NCBI GenBank assembly: GCA_937923225.1
Contig: CALAKR010000029.1
Span: 1-11,630 of the forward strand
Source: an uncultured Aquabacterium sp.
Lineage (GTDB): Bacteria > Pseudomonadota > Gammaproteobacteria > Burkholderiales > Burkholderiaceae_C
Reading direction: 5' to 3'
Length of the DNA: 11,630 bases
The notes beneath the pieces were generated by a model. That model ran no database searches, was not told the origin of the DNA, and was given only the letters and a program-made list of their open reading frames with translations. Made by a program: the position numbers and the translations under genes. Shown piece by piece: positions 5,990 to 11,630 of the stretch. How positions within the stretch are numbered: the first letter of the stretch is position 1; the number at the start of each line of letters is the position of its first letter.

Positions 5990-7036
5990 TCAAGCGTCCG
6001 CTACCGAAGCCAAGGCCTGGAAGGTCAACACCTCGGCATCCCCCTGCCCGCCCCCAACGACGGTGGTGCAAATGGCCTGCAGCGCGCCCTCCTGCCACAG
6101 CCCGAAGGCGCTCGCGTTGTACCCGGGGCCGCCACCGTTGTGACCGCGTACGAAGCCTATCGGCATCCCAGGGTCGATCATCAGGCCCAGGCCGTAGCCA
6201 GGCTGCTGCCAACGGCCGCCGACCTGCCCTGCCGGCATGGCATCGACCATGGCGGCCAAACTGGCGGGCTGAAGCAGGCGCCCCGAGAACAAGGCGTGCA
6301 GGAAGGCGCTCACCTCGGACGTGGTCGAGACGATGACGCCGTGCGATACCCAGCCGGGGTGATAACGCCCCCGCACATCCACCCAGGCATTCCCTTCGGC
6401 GATCTGGCGCGACAGGCCCGGCGCCAGCGGGCGCAGATCATCGAGCGTGGACGCCACCGTGGTGCGTGACAAACCCAAGGGCCCGCACACACGCTCTGCG
6501 AGTTGATGTTGCCAGGGGCTCTCGCCCACCATCTCCAGCAGCTGGCGCAGCACCATGTAGCCTGGGTTGCTGTAGGCGAAGCGGGCGGGCTCGGGCACCG
6601 TCCAGTCACGCGCCAGCGTGGCCTGAGTGAAGTGCTCGGTGGACCAGGGCTGGTCAGGGTGCTGGCGAACCTGGGCCTGATAGTCAGGCAGCGCACCGTA
6701 ATCGGGCAGGCCAGCCGTGTGGTTCAACAGGCGGCGCGGCGTGACCGCATCGGTGAAGGACGCTGGCAAGGCCGGGCCACGCCAGATGCTGCGAACAGGC
6801 GCATCCAACTCCAGCTTGCCCGCATCGGCCAGTTGCAGCAGCAGGCAGGCGATGAAGGTCTTGGTGATGCTGTAGATCAGGAAAGCCGGCTCCTGCTGCG
6901 TTGCGGCCTGGGGCGTGGTCCAGCGCGTGACGCTGCCTTGCGGCGTCCACACGCTCAGGGCGGCGGCGATGCCTTCTGCACGCGGCGCATCGAGCAGGCC
7001 ATCGATCTTCTGGATGAGGGCGTCGGCCGCAGGCAT
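5990..7036 (-). CDS. Beta-lactamase-fold (class C-related) serine hydrolase
   Basis: A 348-residue penicillin-binding-protein/class C beta-lactamase-family hydrolase. The nucleophile motif SITK gives Ser56 and Lys59, YSN gives Tyr155 and Asn157, and HNGG (299-302) takes the place of the third KTG-type box. HTAGLPDY (106-113) is the usual conserved loop. There is no signal peptide, so it is cytoplasmic, unlike true AmpC enzymes and periplasmic PBPs; this fits family VIII carboxylesterases or peptidases better than an antibiotic-resistance enzyme. ATG 7036 lies 8 nt after the bioD stop; an in-frame TTG at 7048, overlapping that stop as TTGA, would add four residues. Neither start has a strong ribosome site, so translation may depend on coupling to bioD. 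Its place at the end of bioA-bioD raises the possibility of an esterase role in biotin or pimelate metabolism, but substrate is unknown. Confidence 0.9.
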   Translation of the reverse strand: MPAADALIQKIDGLLDAPRAEGIAAALSVWTPQGSVTRWTTPQAATQQEPAFLIYSITKTFIACLLLQLADAGKLELDAPVRSIWRGPALPASFTDAVTPRRLLNHTAGLPDYGALPDYQAQVRQHPDQPWSTEHFTQATLARDWTVPEPARFAYSNPGYMVLRQLLEMVGESPWQHQLAERVCGPLGLSRTTVASTLDDLRPLAPGLSRQIAEGNAWVDVRGRYHPGWVSHGVIVSTTSEVSAFLHALFSGRLLQPASLAAMVDAMPAGQVGGRWQQPGYGLGLMIDPGMPIGFVRGHNGGGPGYNASAFGLWQEGALQAICTTVVGGGQGDAEVLTFQALASVADA

Positions 7037-7044
7037 CGGCAGGC

Positions 7045-7740
7045 TCAAGGCAAGGTGAGCGACTGCGCCAGTTGCGCCGGATCGGCCGCGGGATCCCAGC
7101 CCCAGTGGGCCAGCATCGGCGCCTGCAGGTGATCCCGCAGGGTGCGCAAATTGGCCTCCTGCTCCGGCATGGCGGCATCCACCACATTGGCCACCCAGCC
7201 TGCCAAGGTCAGGCCACGCGAGACGATGCTCTCCTGCGTGAGCAGCGCATGGTTCAGGCAGCCGAGGCGCAGGCCCACCACCATGATCACGGGCAGGCGC
7301 AGACGCTGGGCCAGGTCGGCGCTGGAGGCGAACTCACCAGGGCCTTCATGCAAAGGCACGATGAAGCCGCCCGCGCCTTCCACCACCACCGCATCGGCAT
7401 GCTGGCTGAGCGCATGGAAGCTCGCCTCGATGTGGCCGATGTCGATCACCGCGCCGGCATTGCGCGCGGCGATGTGCGGCGAGATGGCATCGGGCAAGGC
7501 ATACGGGTTGTCGAAGGCCGGCGGCACCTTCAGGCTGGAGGCAGCGCGCAGTGCGGCCACATCTTCATTGAGCCACTGGCCGGGGTGGCCATCGACGCCC
7601 TCGATCCAGTCGCAGCCGGCGGCCACGGGCTTCATGCCCACCACACGCTGATGATCGCGGCGCAGCGCATGGATCAGGGCGCAGCTGGTGCGGGTCTTGC
7701 CGACGCCGGTGTCGGTGCCGGTGACGAAGTAGGCGGTCAT
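7045..7740 (-). CDS. bioD: Dethiobiotin synthetase
   Basis: A 231-residue ATP-dependent enzyme closing the ureido ring of 7,8-diaminopelargonate with CO2 to give dethiobiotin, the penultimate step of biotin synthesis. The P-loop GTDTGVGKT occupies residues 8-16 (Lys15). Lys37 in MKPVAAG matches the substrate carbamate lysine of the E. coli enzyme, and VEGAGG (120-125) is the conserved second loop. Length is normal (E. coli 225). Its ATG overlaps the bioA stop by 4 nt (ATGA), so the two are translationally coupled and act in sequence. It is followed by the serine hydrolase. No odd features. Confidence 0.96.
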   Translation of the reverse strand: MTAYFVTGTDTGVGKTRTSCALIHALRRDHQRVVGMKPVAAGCDWIEGVDGHPGQWLNEDVAALRAASSLKVPPAFDNPYALPDAISPHIAARNAGAVIDIGHIEASFHALSQHADAVVVEGAGGFIVPLHEGPGEFASSADLAQRLRLPVIMVVGLRLGCLNHALLTQESIVSRGLTLAGWVANVVDAAMPEQEANLRTLRDHLQAPMLAHWGWDPAADPAQLAQSLTLP

Positions 7741-9110
7741 GGCACGGGTACCTCGCTGGCCTGGGCGTTGGCTGAACCTTCTTCGGCGAGCACGCGGTCG
7801 AGCACACGCAGCGCGCCCTCGGCCAGGTGGCGCTGCTCGGCCTCGCCCAGCACATAGGGCGGCATGAAGTACAGCGTCGGGCCGATGGGGCGCAGCAGCA
7901 GGCCTTCGTCGAGCGCGGCGCGGTGGTAGCGCGAGGCGAAGGTAGGGTCGGCCACGTCCACATCCCAGGCCCAGACCATGCCCAGGCGGCGCGAGGCTTT
8001 CACGCGTGGGTGGTCGGTGATGGGTTGCACCAGCTCGTCCAGTTGCTCGGCGGTGCGGCGGTTGTCGCCCAGCACGTCGCTGTCGGCAAAGGTGTCCAGC
8101 ACGGCCAGCGCGGCGCGGCAGGCCAGTGGGTTGCCGGTGTACGAGTGCGAGTGCAAAAAGCCATGCGTGGTGCGGTCGTCCCAGAAAGCCTGGTAGACCT
8201 CGTCCGTCGTCAGCACGGCCGACAGCGGCAGCACGCCGCCGGTCAGGCCCTTGCTCAGGCAGATGAAATCGGGCTTGATCGGCGCGCCGTCATCACCCAG
8301 GGCCTGCTGGTGCGCGAACATCGTGCCCGTGCGGCCAAAGCCCACGGCGATCTCGTCGGCGATCCAGTGCACCTGGTACTTGTCGCACAGGCGGCGCACG
8401 GCGCTGAGGTAATCGGGCAGGTACATGCCCATGCCGGCTGCGCCCTGGATCAAGGGCTCCAGGATGATGGCGGCGGTCTGCGCGTGGTGCTCTTCAAGGT
8501 AGGCAGCCAGCGCATCGATGCAGTGCTGCGTGTGCTGGGCCGGGCTCACGCCGGGCGCGGCATGGCGCGTGTCAGGCGATGGCAAGGTGGCGCTCAGGCG
8601 CAGCAACGGTGCGTACGATTCGCGGAACAGCGGGATGTCCGTCACCGACAGGGCACCGGCGGTTTCACCGTGGTAGCCGCCCTGCAGGCCGATGAAGCGG
8701 TGCTTGCCCTCGCGGCCCCGGTTGCGCCAGCTGTGCGCGCTCATCTTCAGCGCGATCTCGGTGGCGCTGGCCCCGTCGCTGGCGTAGAAGGCATGGCCCA
8801 GGCCGGTGAGCTGGCCCAGGCGCTCTGACAGCTCCACCACCGGCGGGTGCGTGAGGCCCGCCAGCATGATGTGATCAACCTTCTGCAGCTGATCCGCGAT
8901 GGCCTCGCGGGTGGGCGCGAAACCGTGGCCGAACAGGTTCACCCACCAGGAGCTCACGGCATCCAGGATGCGGTGACCACGGTCATCGATCAGCCAGGGG
9001 CCCTGCGCTGACACGATGGCGCGGGGCGGATGGGTATCGTGCACCTTCATCTGCGTGCACGGGTGCCAAACGGCCTGGCGGCTGCGATCCGCCCACGTCT
9101 TGTCCTGCAT
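7737..9110 (-). CDS. bioA: Adenosylmethionine-8-amino-7-oxononanoate aminotransferase
   Basis: A 457-residue PLP-dependent class III aminotransferase that moves the amino group of S-adenosylmethionine to 7-keto-8-aminopelargonate to make 7,8-diaminopelargonate. Motifs: SSWWVN with the BioA-specific Trp pair (55-56), GYHGET (145-150), the PLP aspartate in ADEIAVGFGR (251-260, Asp252) and the Schiff-base lysine Lys287 in SKGLTGG. E. coli BioA is 429 residues. ATG 9110 is preferred because GGAGG (9119-9123) lies 8 nt before it; an in-frame TTG at 9128 would lie upstream of that site. The gene begins 18 nt after the queD stop and overlaps bioD by 4 nt. No bioF, bioB or bioC is in this window. Confidence 0.96.
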   Translation of the reverse strand: MQDKTWADRSRQAVWHPCTQMKVHDTHPPRAIVSAQGPWLIDDRGHRILDAVSSWWVNLFGHGFAPTREAIADQLQKVDHIMLAGLTHPPVVELSERLGQLTGLGHAFYASDGASATEIALKMSAHSWRNRGREGKHRFIGLQGGYHGETAGALSVTDIPLFRESYAPLLRLSATLPSPDTRHAAPGVSPAQHTQHCIDALAAYLEEHHAQTAAIILEPLIQGAAGMGMYLPDYLSAVRRLCDKYQVHWIADEIAVGFGRTGTMFAHQQALGDDGAPIKPDFICLSKGLTGGVLPLSAVLTTDEVYQAFWDDRTTHGFLHSHSYTGNPLACRAALAVLDTFADSDVLGDNRRTAEQLDELVQPITDHPRVKASRRLGMVWAWDVDVADPTFASRYHRAALDEGLLLRPIGPTLYFMPPYVLGEAEQRHLAEGALRVLDRVLAEEGSANAQASEVPVP

Positions 9111-9128
9111 GGGGTGCGCCTCCACCAA

Positions 9129-9500
9129 TCAGGCCGTGGGCCGGTAGACGCAACGATCCCCCGCCGCGCGGGACACGCTCACCGCCGCCACCTGGGGCAG
9201 CTGCAGGTGCACCTGCGCGTAGATGAACACGCACAGGTTCTCCAGCGTGGGCGCGCCCAGGCCGGACACTTCATCCAGGAAATGATGATCGAGCTGCTCA
9301 CGCACGCTGGCAATCACGGCGCGCAGATGGGCCAGGTCCACCACCATGCCGGACTCGGGCTGGCGCTCGCCGCGCACCATCACCTCGGCCGTGTAGGTGT
9401 GGCCGTGGATGCGGCGGCTGCCGGCGGCCTCCTCGGCGCCCACCTGGCGTTTGAGCGTGTGGGCGGCATCGAAGGAAAAGGTCTGGCTCAGTTCGAACAT
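9129..9500 (-). CDS. queD: 6-carboxy-5,6,7,8-tetrahydropterin synthase, variant active site
   Basis: A 123-residue QueD, the normal length (E. coli 121), which in queuosine/preQ0 synthesis turns dihydroneopterin triphosphate into 6-carboxytetrahydropterin. Zinc ligands are intact: His14 in DAAH and His32/His34 in IHGHTY. The Asp71-His72 pair (LDHH) and the PTLEN helix start (84-88) are present. Two differences from E. coli QueD, compared from memory: the catalytic cysteine of CxxxHGH is Ser28 (SRRIHGH), and the late-strand glutamate that anchors the pterin aligns with Arg111 (SVSRAAG). It lies 19 nt downstream of queE and 18 nt upstream of bioA; its own ribosome site is weak. Adjacency to queE supports a queuosine role, so the substitutions are more likely a subfamily trait than inactivation. 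Confidence 0.93.
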   Translation of the reverse strand: MFELSQTFSFDAAHTLKRQVGAEEAAGSRRIHGHTYTAEVMVRGERQPESGMVVDLAHLRAVIASVREQLDHHFLDEVSGLGAPTLENLCVFIYAQVHLQLPQVAAVSVSRAAGDRCVYRPTA

Positions 9501-9519
9501 GTTGTTTGTATGGCGGGCC

Positions 9520-10182
9520 TCAGCGGATGCCCAATGTTTTGTGGGTCTGGACGCTCAAGAGCCAGCGCGGGTGGTCCAGGCACCATTGCACGGCCCATTC
9601 GGTGGCGGCCAGGCGCGCCTCGGGGGAGGCGCTGTCCATCGGCTGCACACGGCGCTGCACGAAATCCATGGCGTCGAACTCGGCCAGCCTGGCTGCATCG
9701 AAGCCGGCCTGGGGCACGACCACTTTGAGCTCGTGGCCCGAAGTCTGCACCAGGGTCGAGCCGGCCTTAGGGCTCACGCAGATCCAGTCCAGTCCGGGCG
9801 GCGCGGCCACGGTGCCGTTGGTCTCCACCGCGATCTCGAAGCCCTGATCATGCAACGCATCGATCAAGGCCGGGTCGACCTGGAGCAAGGGTTCGCCCCC
9901 AGTCAGCACCACGAAACGACGGCCCTTGCGGCCCTGCTCGGTGTCTGGCCAGAAGGCCGCGATGCGGGCAGCAAGGTCCAGCGCGGTGGCGAACTTGCCG
10001 CCGCCCAGCCCATCGGTGCCCACGAAGTCCGTGTCGCAGAACTGGCAGATGGCCTTGGGGCGATCCTCCTCGCGGCCCGTCCACAGATTGCACCCTGCGA
10101 AACGGCAGAACACGGCGGGGCGGCCCGCGTGGGTGCCCTCGCCTTGCAGGGTGTAGAAGATTTCCTTGACGCTGTAGGTCAT
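9520..10182 (-). CDS. queE: 7-carboxy-7-deazaguanine synthase (radical SAM)
   Basis: A 220-residue radical SAM enzyme converting 6-carboxytetrahydropterin, the QueD product, to 7-carboxy-7-deazaguanine on the way to preQ0 and queuosine. The 4Fe-4S ligands are Cys31, Cys46 and Cys49, spaced CX14CX2C rather than the usual CX3CX2C; this expanded motif is known from Burkholderia QueE. Other marks are TLQGEG near the N-terminus (11-16), TGGEP for SAM binding, VETNG, a CVSPKA strand and a QPMD segment. ATG 10182 has AGGGA about 7 nt upstream, and the ORF upstream of it has no QueE character. The ATG overlaps the stop of the membrane-protein gene by 4 nt. queD follows after 19 nt. queC and queF are not in the window. 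Confidence 0.96.
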   Translation of the reverse strand: MTYSVKEIFYTLQGEGTHAGRPAVFCRFAGCNLWTGREEDRPKAICQFCDTDFVGTDGLGGGKFATALDLAARIAAFWPDTEQGRKGRRFVVLTGGEPLLQVDPALIDALHDQGFEIAVETNGTVAAPPGLDWICVSPKAGSTLVQTSGHELKVVVPQAGFDAARLAEFDAMDFVQRRVQPMDSASPEARLAATEWAVQWCLDHPRWLLSVQTHKTLGIR

Positions 10183-10454
10183 GCACGTCCCTTGAAGCCA
10201 GTCCACCACACCACCAGCGCTGCCGAGATCACCAAGGCGGCGTAGGTGCTCATGGCCCCGTCGCGCCCCGAGATCAACATGCCGGCCACCAGCACGATGA
10301 CACCCGCCATGGCCACGCGGCTGGTCAGCACCCAGCCCATGCCTTTGAGTGTGCGCCACCAGAACAGGCGCGCCAAGGCCGGCAACAGCACGGCCAGACC
10401 CAGCGCGGGCAGCAGGAAATTGAACAGGTGGATCAGGGCGTCAAGAAAACCCAT
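10179..10454 (-). CDS. Small integral membrane protein, three predicted helices (91 aa)
   Basis: I do not recognise a named family. The 91-residue protein has three hydrophobic segments (about 6-31, 44-62 and 66-85) separated by short basic loops such as WWRTLKG (32-38) and SGRDG (62-66), with a WWTGFKGR end. No cleavable signal peptide is evident. It is first in the minus-strand que-bio operon and its stop overlaps the queE start codon (ATGA), so the pair is translationally coupled. It is far shorter than the known queuosine-precursor transporter YhhQ, so a transport role is only a possibility. No clear Shine-Dalgarno sequence lies before ATG 10454. Confidence 0.8.
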   Translation of the reverse strand: MGFLDALIHLFNFLLPALGLAVLLPALARLFWWRTLKGMGWVLTSRVAMAGVIVLVAGMLISGRDGAMSTYAALVISAALVVWWTGFKGRA

Positions 10455-10715
10455 GGACTACAAAGCCGGCGAAGGCGTGGCTGAACATCACAAACGGCGT
10501 GGCATCGCAAGCGCACAGATCAAACACGAGTCATAAGCATCTGCATCTGACGCATGTAGCACCTGAGCCACCTCAAATGTCAGCCAATCTCGTCAGTTCG
10601 GCCGACCACAAAGTGGTGCTAATCATCGACAATGCGGGCTCGACAATGAAGGTCTTTGAAAGCCTCAATGGCCTGACCCGCGCACGCCAAAACCCTCGAT
10701 TTTATAATTTCTCAC
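10455..10715. other. Divergent intergenic region between the que-bio operon and hemA
   Basis: A 261-bp non-coding stretch containing the start signals of both divergent units. Beyond the hemA -10 box I see a 13-bp inverted repeat ACCAC-AAA-GTGGT at 10605-10617 that could be an operator or a weak hairpin. No preQ1 riboswitch, FMN riboswitch or BioR-like site was recognised. No full two-box promoter could be placed for the minus strand. Confidence 0.6.
10703..10708 (+). promoter_or_regulatory. Consensus -10 box (TATAAT) of the hemA promoter
   Basis: A perfect TATAAT ends 7 bp before the hemA ATG at 10716, predicting transcription start at about 10715 and a leaderless or one-base-leader mRNA. 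No -35 box close to TTGACA is found at 16-18 bp. No Shine-Dalgarno sequence lies before the ATG, which fits leaderless initiation. Confidence 0.5.
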
Positions 10716-11630
10716 ATGAGTGTCTTGGCCCTGGGTCTCAACCACACGACGGCCGCGGTTGATCTGCGGGGTCGGTTCGCATTCGCCGTGGACCAGTTGA
10801 ATCCTGCGCTGCGCACCCTTCACACCCGTCTGGCGGGTGGTCAGGCCAGCCCGCAGACGGCCCCGGAGGCCGCTCTGCTCTCCACCTGCAACCGCACCGA
10901 GCTGTACTGCGCGGCCCCCGCCCTGAGCGGCTCGCCCCTGGTGCTGCAACGCGAAGCGGTGAACTGGCTGGCCCATGTGGGCGGTGTCTCGCCAGATGAC
11001 CTGATGCGCCACACCTACATGCTCGAAGGTGGCGCCGCCGCGCGCCATGCCTTCCGCGTGGCCAGCGGACTCGATTCGATGGTGCTGGGCGAGCCCCAGA
11101 TCCTGGGCCAAATGAAGCAGGCCGTGCGCGAAGCCGATGCCGCCGGCACCCTGGGCACCACCCTGCACCAGCTGTTCCAGCGCTCCTTCGCCGTGGCCAA
11201 GGAGGTGCGCACCTCCACCGAGATCGGCGAGCACTCCATCAGCATGGCCGCCGCCGCCGTGCGCCTGGCTGGCCAGCTGTTCGAGAACCTGTCCAAGACC
11301 AAGGTGCTGTTCGTGGGCGCCGGCGAAATGATCGAGCTCACGGCCACGCACTTCGCCGCCCGCGCGCCGCGCAGCATGGCCGTGGCCAACCGCACGCTGG
11401 AGCGCGGCGAAAAGCTCGCCACCCATCTGGGCGCCGAGGCCATGCGCCTGGCCGACCTGCCGCAGCGCCTGCACGAGTTCGACATCGTCGTCTCCTGCAC
11501 GGCCAGCACCCTGCCCATCATCGGCCTGGGCGCCATGGAGCGCGCCATCAAGGCCCGCAAGCACCGCCCCATCTTCATGGTGGACCTGGCCGTGCCGCGC
11601 GACATCGAGCCCGAGGTCGGCCAGATGCCC
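10716..11630 (+). CDS. hemA: Glutamyl-tRNA reductase (partial, 3' end off window)
   Basis: The first 305 residues of an expected ~420-430 are present. The enzyme reduces glutamyl-tRNA(Glu) with NADPH to glutamate-1-semialdehyde, the first committed step of tetrapyrrole synthesis in this lineage. Visible marks are the N-terminal LGLNHTTA (6-13), the nucleophilic Cys58 in STCNRTELY (56-64), [15 protein letters not shown] (118-132), the tRNA/dimer-linked AKEVRT (161-166), GEHSIS (171-176), and the NADPH-binding GAGEM (201-205). The [12 protein letters not shown] segment (288-299) is also typical. The reading frame is open to the last base. ATG 10716 gives the conserved N-terminus exactly. It is transcribed away from the que-bio operon and appears to be an ordinary housekeeping copy. 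Confidence 0.97.
   Translation, partial: MSVLALGLNHTTAAVDLRGRFAFAVDQLNPALRTLHTRLAGGQASPQTAPEAALLSTCNRTELYCAAPALSGSPLVLQREAVNWLAHVGGVSPDDLMRHTYMLEGGAAARHAFRVASGLDSMVLGEPQILGQMKQAVREADAAGTLGTTLHQLFQRSFAVAKEVRTSTEIGEHSISMAAAAVRLAGQLFENLSKTKVLFVGAGEMIELTATHFAARAPRSMAVANRTLERGEKLATHLGAEAMRLADLPQRLHEFDIVVSCTASTLPIIGLGAMERAIKARKHRPIFMVDLAVPRDIEPEVGQMP

Noticed and set aside
5690..6469. Plus-strand open frame of 259 codons opposite the small hypothetical and serine hydrolase genes
   Set aside because: No recognisable domain. The opposite strand carries the complete SITK/YSN/HNG hydrolase and a small gene with a strong ribosome site.
5990..7036. Antibiotic-resistance beta-lactamase
   Set aside because: There is no signal peptide, and the third box is HNG rather than KTG. 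Operon context with bioA-bioD fits an esterase or other housekeeping hydrolase better.
10665..11564. Minus-strand open frame of 299 codons over hemA
   Set aside because: The translation is Gly/Ala/His-rich without family features. The plus strand encodes hemA in an uninterrupted frame with all its conserved motifs.
1..11630. Mobile elements, CRISPR arrays, tRNA or rRNA genes
   Set aside because: No transposase, integrase, terminal repeats, regularly spaced repeats or RNA-gene sequences were seen anywhere in the window.

Overview
The window is GC-rich chromosomal DNA. Protein content points to a beta-proteobacterium of the order Burkholderiales: the QueE has the CX14CX2C cluster motif known from Burkholderia QueE, and the bioA, bioD, queD, queE and hemA products look typical of that group. 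This taxonomic call is an inference from remembered protein families; no search was run.

Layout. (1) Positions 1-4657, minus strand: a tightly packed five-gene operon read as ribA (GTP cyclohydrolase II), an OpgH/MdoH-type membrane glucosyltransferase, a stand-alone RibD-type pyrimidine reductase, a medium-chain dehydrogenase lacking the usual zinc cysteine, and a divergent 6-pyruvoyl-tetrahydropterin-synthase-fold (PTPS) protein that runs off the left edge. Junctions are overlaps of 4-8 nt or gaps of 11-13 nt. (2) 4658-5156: a 499-bp divergent intergenic region, visibly more AT-rich than the genes, with several palindromes and phased repeats. (3) 5157-5657, plus: a short-chain flavodoxin, followed after 5 nt by a convergent small hypothetical gene. 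(4) 5990-10454, minus: a second operon read as a 3-TM membrane protein, queE, queD, bioA, bioD and a cytoplasmic beta-lactamase-fold serine hydrolase, again with several 4-nt overlaps. (5) 10455-10715: divergent intergenic region with a perfect -10 box almost touching the hemA start. (6) 10716 to the right edge, plus: hemA (glutamyl-tRNA reductase), truncated by the window.

How the genes work together. The right-hand operon combines two steps of the preQ0/queuosine route (QueD, QueE) with the 7,8-diaminononanoate and dethiobiotin steps of biotin synthesis (BioA, BioD). The left-hand operon is the most unusual part. RibA opens GTP, and the reductase could convert the resulting ribosylaminopyrimidine to the ribityl form. 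The dehydrogenase and the degenerate PTPS-fold protein could then act on a pterin- or pyrimidine-like intermediate, and the OpgH-type enzyme suggests glycosylation or export at the inner membrane. No riboflavin-completing gene (ribH, ribE, ribB) and no OPG partner (opgG) lies beside them. The set is therefore a candidate for an uncharacterised GTP-derived, possibly glycosylated, metabolite pathway. The product is unknown and the pathway order is inference.
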